A stretch of DNA of 64,000 nt. It comes from Pseudomonadota bacterium. GTDB taxonomy: Bacteria; Pseudomonadota; Gammaproteobacteria; Steroidobacterales; Woeseiaceae. The notes under the pieces were generated by a model, which saw only the letters and a list, made by a program, of their open reading frames with translations, was not told the origin of the DNA and ran no database searches. Shown here in pieces: positions 6,373 through 15,514 of this stretch (its first letter is position 1; each line of letters begins with the position of its first letter). The position numbers and the translations under genes are program-made. The stretch covers positions 1 to 64,000 of the forward strand of contig JADFNS010000005.1 of NCBI GenBank assembly GCA_022563255.1, given 5' to 3'.

Positions 6373-8658
6373 ATGATCACAAGCTACGCCCAATGGGTCA
6401 TACGCTGGCGCTGGCCCATTCTGCTACTCACTTTTATCTGGATCGGCTTCGCGGCGAGTGGGGTCCGGTTTCTGGAATTCAGCACCGACTACCGCGATTT
6501 CTTCGGTGAAAAAAATCCGCAATTGCAAGCCTTCGAGGAATTGCAGGATACCTACACCAAGTCTGACTACGTGCTCATGCTCATTACGCCGAAAGACGGC
6601 CGTGTATTCACGCCCCAGACAATGGAAAGCGTTCGCTGGCTGACAGAGGAGGCCTGGCAGGTTCCCTACTCCCGGCGCGTGGATTCGCTGACGAATTTCC
6701 AGCATACGAAGGCGTTTGAAGATGATCTTATGGTGGGTGACCTGGTGCCCGAGCCATTGCAATTATCGCCTGAGCAACTCGCCGAAATCCGGACCATCGC
6801 CCTGGCGGAACCGCTCATTATCGATCGACTGGTCGATGCCCAGGCGAGCGTGACGGCCGTGATTGTCACAATTCAATTGCCGGGCGAGGCACTGGATGAA
6901 GTGCCCACAGTGGCTGCATTTGTCCGCGAACTGGAAAAAGAGCTGGAAGCACGAGACAGCAATCTGACGGTCGGTCTCTCCGGCACTGTCATGATGAACA
7001 ACAGTTTTGGCGAAAGCTCGGAAAAAGATATCACCACCCTGGTGCCATTGATGTTTCTCACGGTGATCGTGGTTCTCGGCCTTCTCCTGCGTAGCGTGAG
7101 TGCCAGCGTCACAACCATCGCCGTCATTTTCATGTCCATATTTGCCGGCATGGGGCTTTTGGGCTGGAGTGGAATAAAGCTGACCTCTCCGACAGCGTCA
7201 GCACCAATAATAATTCTGACGATGGCGGTTGCCGACGCGGTCCATTTACTCAGCACCTTTTTTCACGGCCTGCGCAACAACTTGAGTAAACACGACGCAA
7301 TGGTCGAGAGCATGCGCATTAATTTTCAGCCAGTATTGTTGACCTCCGTGACAACAATAATCGGCTTTCTAAGCATCAATTTTTCGGAAGTTCCGCCACT
7401 GAGACACATGGGCAATACCGTCGCCGTCGGTGTGCTCGCCGCATTTATTCTCAGCATTACTTTCCTGCCCGCCCTGATGGTGATGCTGCCCGTGAAAGCC
7501 CAGGCGCACGCAGGACGACAGAAGAAAGCCATGACTGATCTGAGCAGGTTCGTGGTAAAGAATCGCCGGCCTCTGCTGTGGGTAATGAGTCTGATCGCCA
7601 TTGGGTTTATCGCCCTCATCCCGAGGAACGAAATTAACGATGACTTTGTCAAGTATTTCGATGAGACGGTGCAGTTCCGCATTGACAGCGATTACGCCTC
7701 GGAACATCTCGTGGGTGCTTCCACAATTGAGTATTCCCTGGATTCCGGCGTCGACGGCGGCATCAGCGATCCGGCGTATCTCGCCAAATTGCAGCAATTT
7801 GTCGACTATCTCCACGGCTTGCAAGATGTCACTCACGTTTACAGCATTACCGACATTTTCAAGCGACTGAATATGAATCTGCACGGTGACGATCCTGATT
7901 ATTACGTCCTGCCAGAAGAACGCGAGCTCGCCGCTCAGTATCTCCTGCTGTACGAAATGTCGCTGCCCTACGGTCTCGATCTCAACGATCAGATTAATGT
8001 CACCAAGAGCGCAACCCGGATACGCGTATCACTGGTCGATCAAACTTCGAAGCACATGTTGCAACTGGAACAGCAGCTGGGCGCGTGGCTGCATGAAAAT
8101 ATGCCGGAAATTCGGGCAACGGCAGCCAGCACGAGCCTGATGTTTGCACACATCGGTCAAAGAAATGCCAAGAGTCTTACATTTGGCGCTGCCATAGCGC
8201 TGGTACTGATTTCGATGCTCTTGATCGTCGCATTGCGCTCCAGGAAAATTGGCACGTTGAGTCTCGTGCCGAACCTGGTACCGGTCGGAATAGCATTTGG
8301 TGTGTGGGCGCTGATTTCCGGACAGGTCGGAATGTCGCTGTCAATCGTCGCTGGCATGACGTTGGGAATCGTGGTTGATGACACCGTGCATTTTCTGAGC
8401 AAGTACCTGCGCGCGCGCCGCGAGAAGGGACTGAGCTCGGAGGAGGCTATTCACTATGCATTTACGAGTGTCGGAATGGCGCTCATTGTCACTACCGTCG
8501 TGCTCATTTCCGGCTTCCTGGTGCTGACTTTTTCTTCCTTCAAGATAAATTCGGATATGGGACTCCTAACGTCGATCACCATCGGTATCGCCCTGGTAAT
8601 GGACTTTTTACTGTTACCGCCGTTGCTGATGAAACTGGATGGAAAAAATTATGAATAG
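6373..8658 (+). CDS. RND-superfamily exporter, MMPL/HpnN-like
   Basis: A 761-residue inner-membrane protein with the RND layout: TM1 at about residues 12-32, a large periplasmic loop, TM2-6 at about 225-375, TM7 near 400, a second loop, and TM8-12 at about 600-755. The proton-relay regions carry acidic residues (MAVADAVHLLST near 280-291 and GIVVDDTVHFLSKYL near 664-678), as in MMPL, HpnN and Patched-like exporters that move lipids or other hydrophobic molecules. AAGGACGCAAG before the ATG gives a ribosome-binding site. It is the first gene of an operon with a LolA-like protein, TetR, an outer-membrane barrel and a kelch protein. Substrate unknown; a lipid-type cargo is inferred from the partners. 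Confidence 0.88.
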   Translation: MITSYAQWVIRWRWPILLLTFIWIGFAASGVRFLEFSTDYRDFFGEKNPQLQAFEELQDTYTKSDYVLMLITPKDGRVFTPQTMESVRWLTEEAWQVPYSRRVDSLTNFQHTKAFEDDLMVGDLVPEPLQLSPEQLAEIRTIALAEPLIIDRLVDAQASVTAVIVTIQLPGEALDEVPTVAAFVRELEKELEARDSNLTVGLSGTVMMNNSFGESSEKDITTLVPLMFLTVIVVLGLLLRSVSASVTTIAVIFMSIFAGMGLLGWSGIKLTSPTASAPIIILTMAVADAVHLLSTFFHGLRNNLSKHDAMVESMRINFQPVLLTSVTTIIGFLSINFSEVPPLRHMGNTVAVGVLAAFILSITFLPALMVMLPVKAQAHAGRQKKAMTDLSRFVVKNRRPLLWVMSLIAIGFIALIPRNEINDDFVKYFDETVQFRIDSDYASEHLVGASTIEYSLDSGVDGGISDPAYLAKLQQFVDYLHGLQDVTHVYSITDIFKRLNMNLHGDDPDYYVLPEERELAAQYLLLYEMSLPYGLDLNDQINVTKSATRIRVSLVDQTSKHMLQLEQQLGAWLHENMPEIRATAASTSLMFAHIGQRNAKSLTFGAAIALVLISMLLIVALRSRKIGTLSLVPNLVPVGIAFGVWALISGQVGMSLSIVAGMTLGIVVDDTVHFLSKYLRARREKGLSSEEAIHYAFTSVGMALIVTTVVLISGFLVLTFSSFKINSDMGLLTSITIGIALVMDFLLLPPLLMKLDGKNYE

Positions 8659-9439
8659 ACTACTGACAATCCTGCTGCTCGGCCTGCTTCCGATTGCAGC
8701 GTCAGCCCAAGACAATGACGACGCCCGGACAAAGGGTTTGCACATCGCTCAGGAAATACAAGACCGCAATACTGGCTGGGGCGATTCGAAAGCGTTGATG
8801 CAAATGGTTTTGTTTAACAGACGCGGCGACAGAAGCGAGAGAGAGTTGCACTTGCGATCGCTTGAAATCGACGGCGACGGCGATAAATCCTTGACAGTTT
8901 TCGATCAGCCTCGGGACATCAAGGGAACCGCCCTCCTGTCCTTTTCTCATTCCGTTGAACCCGATCAGCAGTGGCTTTATCTGCCCGCGCTCAAGCGAGT
9001 GAAACGTATCTCGTCCGCCAACAAGTCCGGCCCGTTTATGGGCAGTGAATTTGCTTTTGAGGATCTCAGTTCGTTCGAAGTTGAAAAGTACCAGTACGAA
9101 TATCTGCGGGACGAAACGATCAATGAGCTCGACTGCTTTGTCGTCAATTACTACCCGAACTACGAACACTCGGGCTACAGCTATCAGCAGGTCTGGATAG
9201 ACAAGTCGGAATATCGAGTACAGAAAATTGATTTCTACGATCGAAAAAAATCGTTGTTGAAAACCCTGGAATTCAGCGACTATGAGCAATATCTCGACAA
9301 ATACTGGCGCGCTACGAGCATGAGAATGAGTAACCGGCAAACTGGAAAAATAACGGAACTGACCTGGCGGGATTATGAATTCAGCGTTGGCCTTTCCGAC
9401 GCAGACTTCAACCCCAACAGCTTGAAACGTGCCCGATAG
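8651..9439 (+). CDS. LolA-like outer membrane lipoprotein-sorting family protein
   Basis: A 262-residue exported protein whose ATG at 8651 overlaps the exporter stop codon. The signal peptide is MNRLLTILLLGLLPIAASA. An in-frame ATG at 8639 is less likely. The mature part has the LolA-like signature of proteins that accompany MMPL exporters: QWLYLPALKRVKRISSANK, then GPFMGSEFAFEDLS, a YEHSGYSYQQVWIDK strand pair, and a C-terminal stretch of beta strands. The predicted incomplete beta-barrel binds acyl chains, so it probably shuttles a hydrophobic cargo across the periplasm between the RND pump and the outer-membrane protein encoded two genes downstream. This is inferred from family and neighbours. 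Confidence 0.8.
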   Translation: MNRLLTILLLGLLPIAASAQDNDDARTKGLHIAQEIQDRNTGWGDSKALMQMVLFNRRGDRSERELHLRSLEIDGDGDKSLTVFDQPRDIKGTALLSFSHSVEPDQQWLYLPALKRVKRISSANKSGPFMGSEFAFEDLSSFEVEKYQYEYLRDETINELDCFVVNYYPNYEHSGYSYQQVWIDKSEYRVQKIDFYDRKKSLLKTLEFSDYEQYLDKYWRATSMRMSNRQTGKITELTWRDYEFSVGLSDADFNPNSLKRAR

Positions 9440-9466
9440 CAAAAGTGACTGAAGCAGGTACATAGT

Positions 9467-10069
9467 ATGACTACTGCAAGAAATCCAGAGCAAACCCGCG
9501 AACGAATTCTGCATGCTGCATTTGAGGAAATTCACATTCACGGGTTTCAGGGAATGCGCATTGAGCACATCCTTGCTGCGACTGGTTTGGCAAAGGGCGC
9601 GCTTTATCACCACTTCGAGAATAAACAGGCACTCGGATACGCCGTCGTCGAAGAAGTTATTCAGGAACACCATGCGAGTACCTGGCGCGAGCCGCTGTTG
9701 GCAGCCACGGACCCGATTACGGCGCTGCAGACTTTATTGAGATCGTTCACCGAACGACACAGCAAGGAAGAAATTCTGCGCGGCTGCCCGCTGAACAACC
9801 TGGTCCAGGAAATGTCCGGACTGGACGAAGGCTTTCATCAACGCTTGCGGCAAATATACGTGGACTGGTCAGCAACGATCGCGGACGCGCTCGCCGCCGG
9901 CCAACGCAACAACATCGTCAGAACCGATATCGACAGTGAAAGTGTAGCGATGTTCATCGTCAGCTCGACCCAGGGTTTGCTCGGGGCCGCAAAATGCATG
10001 CAGTCCACCGCGACCCTGCAACGCCTGTGCAACACGCTGGCCGACTACCTGGAAACTCTGCGCGCGTGA
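9467..10069 (+). CDS. TetR/AcrR family transcriptional repressor
   Basis: A 200-residue regulator. The N-terminal TetR helix-turn-helix covers about residues 8-56 (TRERILHAAFEEI, then GLAKGALYHHFENKQALG). The remaining helical domain would bind the effector and dimerise, with the WREPLLAATDPITALQTLL and GCPLNNL motifs common in the NemR/AcuR-like subgroup. It sits inside the operon it probably controls: two palindromes containing GACCAAC flank the operon promoter at about 6300-6347, giving negative autoregulation. The inducer is unknown. The GCPLNN cysteine is the position that senses electrophiles in some relatives. Confidence 0.9.
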   Translation: MTTARNPEQTRERILHAAFEEIHIHGFQGMRIEHILAATGLAKGALYHHFENKQALGYAVVEEVIQEHHASTWREPLLAATDPITALQTLLRSFTERHSKEEILRGCPLNNLVQEMSGLDEGFHQRLRQIYVDWSATIADALAAGQRNNIVRTDIDSESVAMFIVSSTQGLLGAAKCMQSTATLQRLCNTLADYLETLRA

Positions 10070-11241
10070 TCAAAGCGCCTGTCGTCGCCATTGCGCTCAT
10101 CTGCGCAGCCACCTCACTCCACGCCAGCGAAATCAGCGGCCGGATTGGCGCGGAAAGCCGTTATTTCCCGGACGACGGACAGTTGCAGAATTCCGTCTTG
10201 TTCGAACCGGAAATCTACTGGTCCTGGAATAACGACCACGACTCCATCGTTTTCAAGCCTTTCGCGCGAGCGGACGATCTGGACAGCGAGCGATCCCACT
10301 TTGACATTCGCGACCTGCACTGGCTGCACGTCGGGCGCGGCTGGGAGCTCCGCACCGGAATTAGCAAAGTTTACTGGGGCGTCACCGAGTCTCAGCACCT
10401 GGTCGATATCATCAACCAAACGGATGTTGTCGAGTCGGTCGATCGCGAGGAGAAACTCGGTCAGCCGATGGTGCAACTCACTTTCATCCGGAATTGGGGA
10501 AATCTGGATATATTCGTTCTGCCCTACTTTCGGGAGCGCAACTTCGGAGGCAGCAACGCTCGATTGCAGGGCCCCTTCCAGATTGATACCGACAATCCGC
10601 GGTACGAATCGAGCAGCGAAAACAAGCACATTGATTATGCCCTGCGCTGGAACCAGTACTTCGGCGACTGGGACATCGGGCTGTCCTATTTCAACGGCAC
10701 AAGCCGCGACCCGAACCTGCTGCCGCAAATAAATCCGGTTGACGGCCGTCTTTTTCTGACGCCGTATTATCCGCTTATCGAACAGATTGGCCTGGATGTT
10801 CAGGCAACGCTTGGTTCCTGGTTGTGGAAGCTCGAAGCGATCAGCCGCAGCGGCCTCGATCAGGATTACTCGGCAATGACTGTCGGATTCGAGTACACAT
10901 TTATCGGTGTTTTCCAGAGCGGACTGGATCTCGGCTTGTTGACGGAATTCAATCGTGACACCCGCGGTCTCTCTGCACCAACGCCTTTTCAAAAGGACGT
11001 CTTCGCTGGCGGACGGTTAACTTTGAACGATGCGCAGAGCACGGAACTTTTGTTCGGCGCATCATTTGACCTCGACGACTCGAGCAGCTACTCCGGCCTG
11101 ATTGAAGCCAGTCGCCGATTCGGCAACAACTGGAAATTGAGCCTGGACGCATGGATTTTCAACAGCAACAATCCGCTGGACCTCAACTACTTGCTGCGCG
11201 ATGATGACTTCGCTTCGATAACGCTGGAATATTTTTTCTGA
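10066..11241 (+). CDS. Outer-membrane beta-barrel protein of the RND operon
   Basis: The start is taken as GTG 10066, overlapping the tetR stop by 4 bases. The protein then begins with a signal peptide (IKAPVVAIALICAATSLHA) and is 391 residues. The mature sequence is rich in alternating aromatic/polar strands (WSWNNDHDSIVFKPFA, HIDYALRWNQYF, WDIGLSYFNG, LTLEYFF-like end) and finishes in Phe, the recognition residue for barrel assembly. An upstream longer frame overlaps tetR and is not credible. I infer an outer-membrane exit or docking partner for the RND/LolA-like pair. Substrate and family name are not recognised. Confidence 0.75.
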   Translation: MIKAPVVAIALICAATSLHASEISGRIGAESRYFPDDGQLQNSVLFEPEIYWSWNNDHDSIVFKPFARADDLDSERSHFDIRDLHWLHVGRGWELRTGISKVYWGVTESQHLVDIINQTDVVESVDREEKLGQPMVQLTFIRNWGNLDIFVLPYFRERNFGGSNARLQGPFQIDTDNPRYESSSENKHIDYALRWNQYFGDWDIGLSYFNGTSRDPNLLPQINPVDGRLFLTPYYPLIEQIGLDVQATLGSWLWKLEAISRSGLDQDYSAMTVGFEYTFIGVFQSGLDLGLLTEFNRDTRGLSAPTPFQKDVFAGGRLTLNDAQSTELLFGASFDLDDSSSYSGLIEASRRFGNNWKLSLDAWIFNSNNPLDLNYLLRDDDFASITLEYFF

Positions 11242-11253
11242 AAGGATTGCGTC

Positions 11254-12357
11254 GTGCACAGACGGCATCGATGCGCAGCATTGGCGATCACGCTGATTTC
11301 GTCCAGCCTGCTGGTCCCGATACCAGTGCAAGCTGATGATCGAGCCTATGTCTTGCGCGCTGCGGATTTACCGGCGTTACCCGTACCGGTAGCAAACAAT
11401 GCCGTCGCCTCGCTGACGATCAACGGTACGCAATACATCATCAGTTTCGCCGGGATAGGACCCGGGCGGCGACATAGCGATATTCATGCCCGCGTCTTCG
11501 TGTTGAGCGATAAAAATATCGCATGGGTCGAACAAGTTGCGGTCCCTGGCAAGGTCGGTCGCCTGGCGGCGACCGCCGCCGCCGTTGGCGAACTGGTGTA
11601 TGTGTTCGGCGGCTATTCGGTGACCGCGGACGGCACTGAGGTCTCCACAGCCTGGGTACATTCGTTTGATCCTGAGACATCGCAATTCAAAGAACTGAGT
11701 CCGATGCCGGTACCGGTCGATGATGCGGTATCTGTTGTCTTCGCGAATCGCTATATCTATCTCATTAGCGGCTGGCACGACTTGGGAAATGTCAATCTCG
11801 TGCAACGATACGATACGGCGACCGATTCCTGGATTCAGGCGACTCCGATCCCCGGCAATTCATTGTTCGGACACGCTGGCGGTATCGTCGATAACAAAAT
11901 CGTGTATTGCGACGGCGTCCGAATACAGCCGAACCCGGATGGACCACGTAGCTTTGTCGCAAACAGCGAATGTTTCCTCGGCATCATTGACGACAAAGAT
12001 GGTCGTCGTATCGACTGGCGACCAATTGCACCGCACCCCGGTTTACCACGCTACCGGATGGCGTCAGCTGGAATTCCGTCGCTGAATGCCGTGTTATTCA
12101 TCGGCGGCAGTGAAAATCCCTACAACTTCGACGGCGTGGGCTATGACGGCGAACCGTCGGAACCGGCGAATGATGCGCTGTTACTGAACCTCGAAACGCG
12201 GCACTGGCAGGTACTCGATCAGGCGACCGCACCCACAATGGACCATCGAGGACTGGTGCCGTTTAACAAACGCTGGGTCACCGTAGGCGGAATGCTCTCA
12301 GGGCAGAAGGTGTCCGGGGGTGTGGTCTCTTATTGGCTGGTAAAACAGCCCGATTAG
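11254..12357 (+). CDS. Exported kelch-repeat (galactose-oxidase-like propeller) protein
   Basis: A 367-residue protein from a GTG start, 12 bases after the barrel gene, with a signal peptide ending near IPVQA. Kelch-type blades are visible: LVYVFGGYSV (about residues 109-118), YIYLISGWHD (about 167-176), NKIVYCDGVRI, AVLFIGGSENPY and RWVTVGGM, each followed by segments such as DPETSQFKELSPMPVP. Such six- or seven-bladed propellers bind sugars or proteins. The family includes sialate mutarotases, but no catalytic assignment is possible here. As last gene of the operon, it is probably a periplasmic or surface accessory of the envelope transport system. Confidence 0.78.
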   Translation: MHRRHRCAALAITLISSSLLVPIPVQADDRAYVLRAADLPALPVPVANNAVASLTINGTQYIISFAGIGPGRRHSDIHARVFVLSDKNIAWVEQVAVPGKVGRLAATAAAVGELVYVFGGYSVTADGTEVSTAWVHSFDPETSQFKELSPMPVPVDDAVSVVFANRYIYLISGWHDLGNVNLVQRYDTATDSWIQATPIPGNSLFGHAGGIVDNKIVYCDGVRIQPNPDGPRSFVANSECFLGIIDDKDGRRIDWRPIAPHPGLPRYRMASAGIPSLNAVLFIGGSENPYNFDGVGYDGEPSEPANDALLLNLETRHWQVLDQATAPTMDHRGLVPFNKRWVTVGGMLSGQKVSGGVVSYWLVKQPD

Positions 12358-12596
12358 CGAAGTGCTGGTGCCGCCGGACGCTTGATCACGAATCGAAACA
12401 CCGCATCGTCATTTGACGATTCGATCAATTCATTGCCCGTCTGGCGGCAAAACGCCGCAAAGTCCGCGACAGATCCAGGATCCGTCGAGAGGATTTCCAG
12501 CGTCTCTCCTGCAGCCACGTCCTGCAATGCTTTTCTTGCTTTGAGAATGGGTAGCGGGCAATTGAGCCCTCTTATATCAAGCGTATGGTCGGCCAT
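12354..12596 (-). CDS. tusA: TusA/SirA-family sulfur carrier protein
   Basis: An 80-residue protein with the TusA signature LDIRGLNCPLPILKARKAL (about residues 5-23). The Cys of NCPLP carries a persulfide. Family members relay sulfane sulfur to TusD or to rhodanese and DsrE partners in tRNA thiolation and in sulfur oxidation. It follows a DsrE-like gene with a 15-base gap, so the two are probably co-transcribed. That pairing favours a sulfur-trafficking role over the housekeeping 2-thiouridine role. The stop overlaps the convergent kelch gene by 4 bases. Confidence 0.88.
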   Translation of the reverse strand: MADHTLDIRGLNCPLPILKARKALQDVAAGETLEILSTDPGSVADFAAFCRQTGNELIESSNDDAVFRFVIKRPAAPALR

Positions 12597-12611
12597 GAAA
12601 TACAGTTCCGT

Positions 12612-13154
12612 TCAAATGAAGAGATTAATATCGGATTTCGCGGCACACTCGATGTACGTCGCCGCGCCGCCGATTTCCGGTCCTTCGATCATGTCATCGA
12701 TCGAGTACTCGAACAGATCCAGCGTCATCTGACATGCGATCATGCGGACATCCGCCTCGAGCGCCAGCGAACGCAGTTCTTCGATTGGCGCAATGCCTTT
12801 CTTGCTCATCATATTTTTCATCATGACAGTACAGGCGGCATCCACACCCGGCACGGCCGTCAGAAGATTTGGCAGACCCATGTGCATGCCCATCATCGGC
12901 ATCTTCATCGCCGGGTTGCCGGCGGCCGTCAGCTGCAGATCCAGTTTTTTCAACAACAGCGGCAAGCCGTAAAACGTAAAGAACATGGTAACCGGCATAC
13001 CCATCGCTGCGGCAGTCGTGGCCAGAATGAACGGTGGATAAGCCCAATCGAGGCTGCCTTTGGTTACGATTATCGACATCGACTTGGTCGCGGCAGCAGC
13101 TTCCGGGGCGCCTTGGATCGCGTTGGATACAATTTGAGCTTCACTCGACTTCAT
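12612..13154 (-). CDS. DsrE/DsrF/DrsH-like family protein
   Basis: A 180-residue protein. The ATG at 13154 has AAGAGG upstream; a GTG two codons earlier is the alternative. The fold is that of DsrE-like sulfur-relay proteins (MSIIVTKGSLDWAYPPFILATTAAAMG, in which the long loop is followed by VTMFFTFYGLPLL). The methionine-rich stretch MKMPMMGMHMGLPNLL is characteristic of the membrane-associating DsrE2/YrkE-like group. Cysteines at ACTVMMKN and IACQMTLDL are candidate persulfide carriers. It is the first gene before tusA, matching the dsrE-tusA arrangement seen in sulfur-oxidising and persulfide-handling bacteria. Confidence 0.82.
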   Translation of the reverse strand: MKSSEAQIVSNAIQGAPEAAAATKSMSIIVTKGSLDWAYPPFILATTAAAMGMPVTMFFTFYGLPLLLKKLDLQLTAAGNPAMKMPMMGMHMGLPNLLTAVPGVDAACTVMMKNMMSKKGIAPIEELRSLALEADVRMIACQMTLDLFEYSIDDMIEGPEIGGAATYIECAAKSDINLFI

Positions 13155-13253
13155 TTGCACCTCTTAAAATAAGGAGAATCGACCGGTATCTGAACATTAG
13201 CGTATCATAATATTGTAATCGTCTAAAACCCGCGGCTGACATGCCCGGCAAGT

Positions 13254-13799
13254 CTATTGAAGCTCTGAGCGATCTTTATCGCCTGCTGGACTCGTCGCTT
13301 CTATTTCGTCGCGTACCGCGTTGAACAAACCATCCCGCAACCCCGCCAGCTTGAATAATTCCACCACCGTAAAGAACGGCGCTGCCAGGTTCGCCTGAAT
13401 CGGATGCCGCAGCAGCACCGGCGCGGACTTTTCCACCGCATGCCCGATGAATTGCGCCGCGTAGCCGCCGAAAAAACACGCGGCAGCGATATACCAACCA
13501 GTATCACCAGGATAGGCGCCCAGTTTTTCCGCCAACAATGTCAGTAGCCACGATCCGATCCCGAATGCGACGGCAAAAACGATGTCCAGCGTCAGGTAGA
13601 AGAAGAAAAATCCCAGCAGGACAACGTGTGCCAGCAAGAATCGAACGGCGCCGATTTCGAATCCCACCCAGGTCAGCGGAATCAGAACACCCAGCAGGAT
13701 TGTGGGTATTCCGATCATGTGGACAAAAATATTGAATGGGTGCCGATGCGAGGCCGCATAGCCCGTCAACATATCCATTAGCTTGCCGTCTGTCTTCAT
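13254..13799 (-). CDS. Mpo1-like (DUF962/YGL010w) membrane protein
   Basis: A 181-residue protein. The start is set at ATG 13799 because AGGAGG precedes it at good spacing; the GTG at 13808 overlaps that site. The N-terminal motif YAASHRHPFNIFVHMIGIP (about residues 13-31) is the DUF962 signature with conserved HP, N and H residues. Then come four hydrophobic helices and a second conserved area GHAVEKSAPVLL. Yeast Mpo1 of this family is an Fe2+-dependent dioxygenase that removes one carbon from 2-hydroxy fatty acids. A similar lipid role here is plausible but not shown. It stands alone, divergent to the phospholipase gene. Confidence 0.82.
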   Translation of the reverse strand: MKTDGKLMDMLTGYAASHRHPFNIFVHMIGIPTILLGVLIPLTWVGFEIGAVRFLLAHVVLLGFFFFYLTLDIVFAVAFGIGSWLLTLLAEKLGAYPGDTGWYIAAACFFGGYAAQFIGHAVEKSAPVLLRHPIQANLAAPFFTVVELFKLAGLRDGLFNAVRDEIEATSPAGDKDRSELQ

Positions 13800-13997
13800 G
13801 CCGCGCACCTCCTGACATCATCCATAAATCTAACATAAAAAATCAACGACTTACGTCTATTTGTATCCACCATCAGGAGATCATCAGAAAACATTTGAAA
13901 TCAATCACTTTGTAATCAGTTAGTTAGCTTGGCGTACCACTAGATTTGATTCCAGGGCCGATACACGGGTCGGCCGCCAAAAAAACGGAATCGAATC

Positions 13998-15488
13998 ATG
14001 AAAATCGCCAACAGCATACGTACCGCACTGATCCTCATTATCGCCCTGACCGCAGGCTGCGCGGCAGCCCCGAGTCATTCAGAGGCTGGCGCCGAAACAT
14101 CGCAACTCGTCGCGCCGACCTCCGACAGCGCGTTCAAAGCACAACGCGTAGTAACACACGGCGCCCATGTCGGCTGGCATTACGCTCGCTCCGTCTACGA
14201 AAATCCGCTCAACCGGCCGGTATCGCACATGGCCTCGCTGGCCTCTTTGGCGCTTAAATCCACGGGTGGCCTGCTGCGCCGTGTCGTCATCAGCACCGTT
14301 CAATTGCCGGCACTCAATGGCGCCATCCCCGAAATCAGCAATGCCGAGCCGATGGATCTGGACGCCTTCGAAAAGATACTGGACAAGCTTACCGGCACGC
14401 GCAGCGACACCGGTCGCATCAAATTCTTAGTCGATGGCGACGAATATTTTTGCCGCCTGCTGGAGGCGATCGAAAACGCCACGGAAAGCGTCGACATCCG
14501 TACCTACATTTTCGACAACGATGATTACGCCGTTGCCGTCGCAGATCGCCTGCAGGCACGTGCCGACGATGTCCGCGTTCGAGTCCTGTTGGATGGCCTG
14601 GGCACGATGCAGGCAATGCAGGCGGACCCCGACTCACTACCGGACGGCTACAGGGGTCCACTCTCGATACGCATGTACATCGAGAACGACTCCAACGTGA
14701 AGGTCCGCAACATCACGAATCCGTGGTTTACCGGCGATCACACAAAAACCACGATAATCGACAAGAAAATCGCCTTTGTTGGCGGCATGAATATCGGCCG
14801 CGAGTACCGCTATGACTGGCACGACATGATGATGGAAGTCACTGGCCCGGTCGTCGATCAGCTGCAACACGAGTCCGACAAGGCCTGGGCCCGTGCCAGC
14901 ATCTTCGGTGATTTCGCGAACTTCGTCGAATTCGTCAAGGGCAAGAAAGCGCACGCCGACAAGGGTGGCTACCCGGTTCGCATCCTGCAGACACGCAATT
15001 TCGATTCGGACATCCACAAAGCACAGATAGCGGCGATCCAGAACGCCCGGAGTTACATCCTGATCGAAAACGCCTACTTCTCTGATGACCGCACCGTATA
15101 CGAACTGGCCAAAGCGCGTCGCCGGGGCGTCGACGTACGCGTTATCATCCCGTCCGCGGGCAATCACGGTGCGCTGAACGCGAGCAACAAAATCACGATC
15201 AATAAGCTGTTGCAGCACGGCATCCGCGTGTACGAATACCCCGGCATGAGCCACATCAAGGCGGCTGTCTATGACGGCTGGGCGAGCATTGGCTCAGCGA
15301 ACTTTGACAAGTTGAGCCTGAAGATCAACAAGGAACTGAACCTCGCTACCTCGGACCCCGACACGGTTAACGCCCTGCTCGACCAGGTGTTCATTCCCGA
15401 CATGATGATGTCCCGCGAGATCAACAGTCCCGTTGAAGTCACGGTCGCAACCCGTTTCGCCGAGATTCTCGTGGACGAATTGATGTAA
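13998..15488 (+). CDS. Phospholipase D/cardiolipin synthase-family lipoprotein
   Basis: A 496-residue protein with a lipoprotein signal (LIIALTAGC, lipobox about residues 18-21). Two HKD motifs define the PLD superfamily: HTKTTIIDKKIAFVGGMNIG (about residue 247) and HIKAAVYDGWASIGSANFD (about residue 418). The arrangement, including DIRTYIFDNDDYA near residue 168 and ILIENAYFSDDRTVYEL in the second half, is like ClsC/ClsA-type cardiolipin synthases rather than PLD nucleases. It would make cardiolipin or a related phospholipid at the periplasmic face of a membrane. The lipoprotein anchor, rather than transmembrane helices, is the unusual part. Confidence 0.85.
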   Translation: MKIANSIRTALILIIALTAGCAAAPSHSEAGAETSQLVAPTSDSAFKAQRVVTHGAHVGWHYARSVYENPLNRPVSHMASLASLALKSTGGLLRRVVISTVQLPALNGAIPEISNAEPMDLDAFEKILDKLTGTRSDTGRIKFLVDGDEYFCRLLEAIENATESVDIRTYIFDNDDYAVAVADRLQARADDVRVRVLLDGLGTMQAMQADPDSLPDGYRGPLSIRMYIENDSNVKVRNITNPWFTGDHTKTTIIDKKIAFVGGMNIGREYRYDWHDMMMEVTGPVVDQLQHESDKAWARASIFGDFANFVEFVKGKKAHADKGGYPVRILQTRNFDSDIHKAQIAAIQNARSYILIENAYFSDDRTVYELAKARRRGVDVRVIIPSAGNHGALNASNKITINKLLQHGIRVYEYPGMSHIKAAVYDGWASIGSANFDKLSLKINKELNLATSDPDTVNALLDQVFIPDMMMSREINSPVEVTVATRFAEILVDELM

Positions 15489-15514
15489 TCGTTAAACCTA
15501 AGGTGACCGTCCGC

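Noticed and set aside
8702-9673. Minus-strand frame of 323 codons
   Set aside because: It is antisense to the LolA-like gene and tetR and shows no domain features.
10114-10992. Minus-strand frame of 292 codons
   Set aside because: It is antisense to the outer-membrane barrel gene, which has a signal peptide and coupled start on the plus strand.
13954-13977. Hairpin GGCCGA...TCGGCC before the phospholipase gene as a terminator
   Set aside because: No T-run follows on either strand in the right orientation; it is more likely a chance or regulatory stem.
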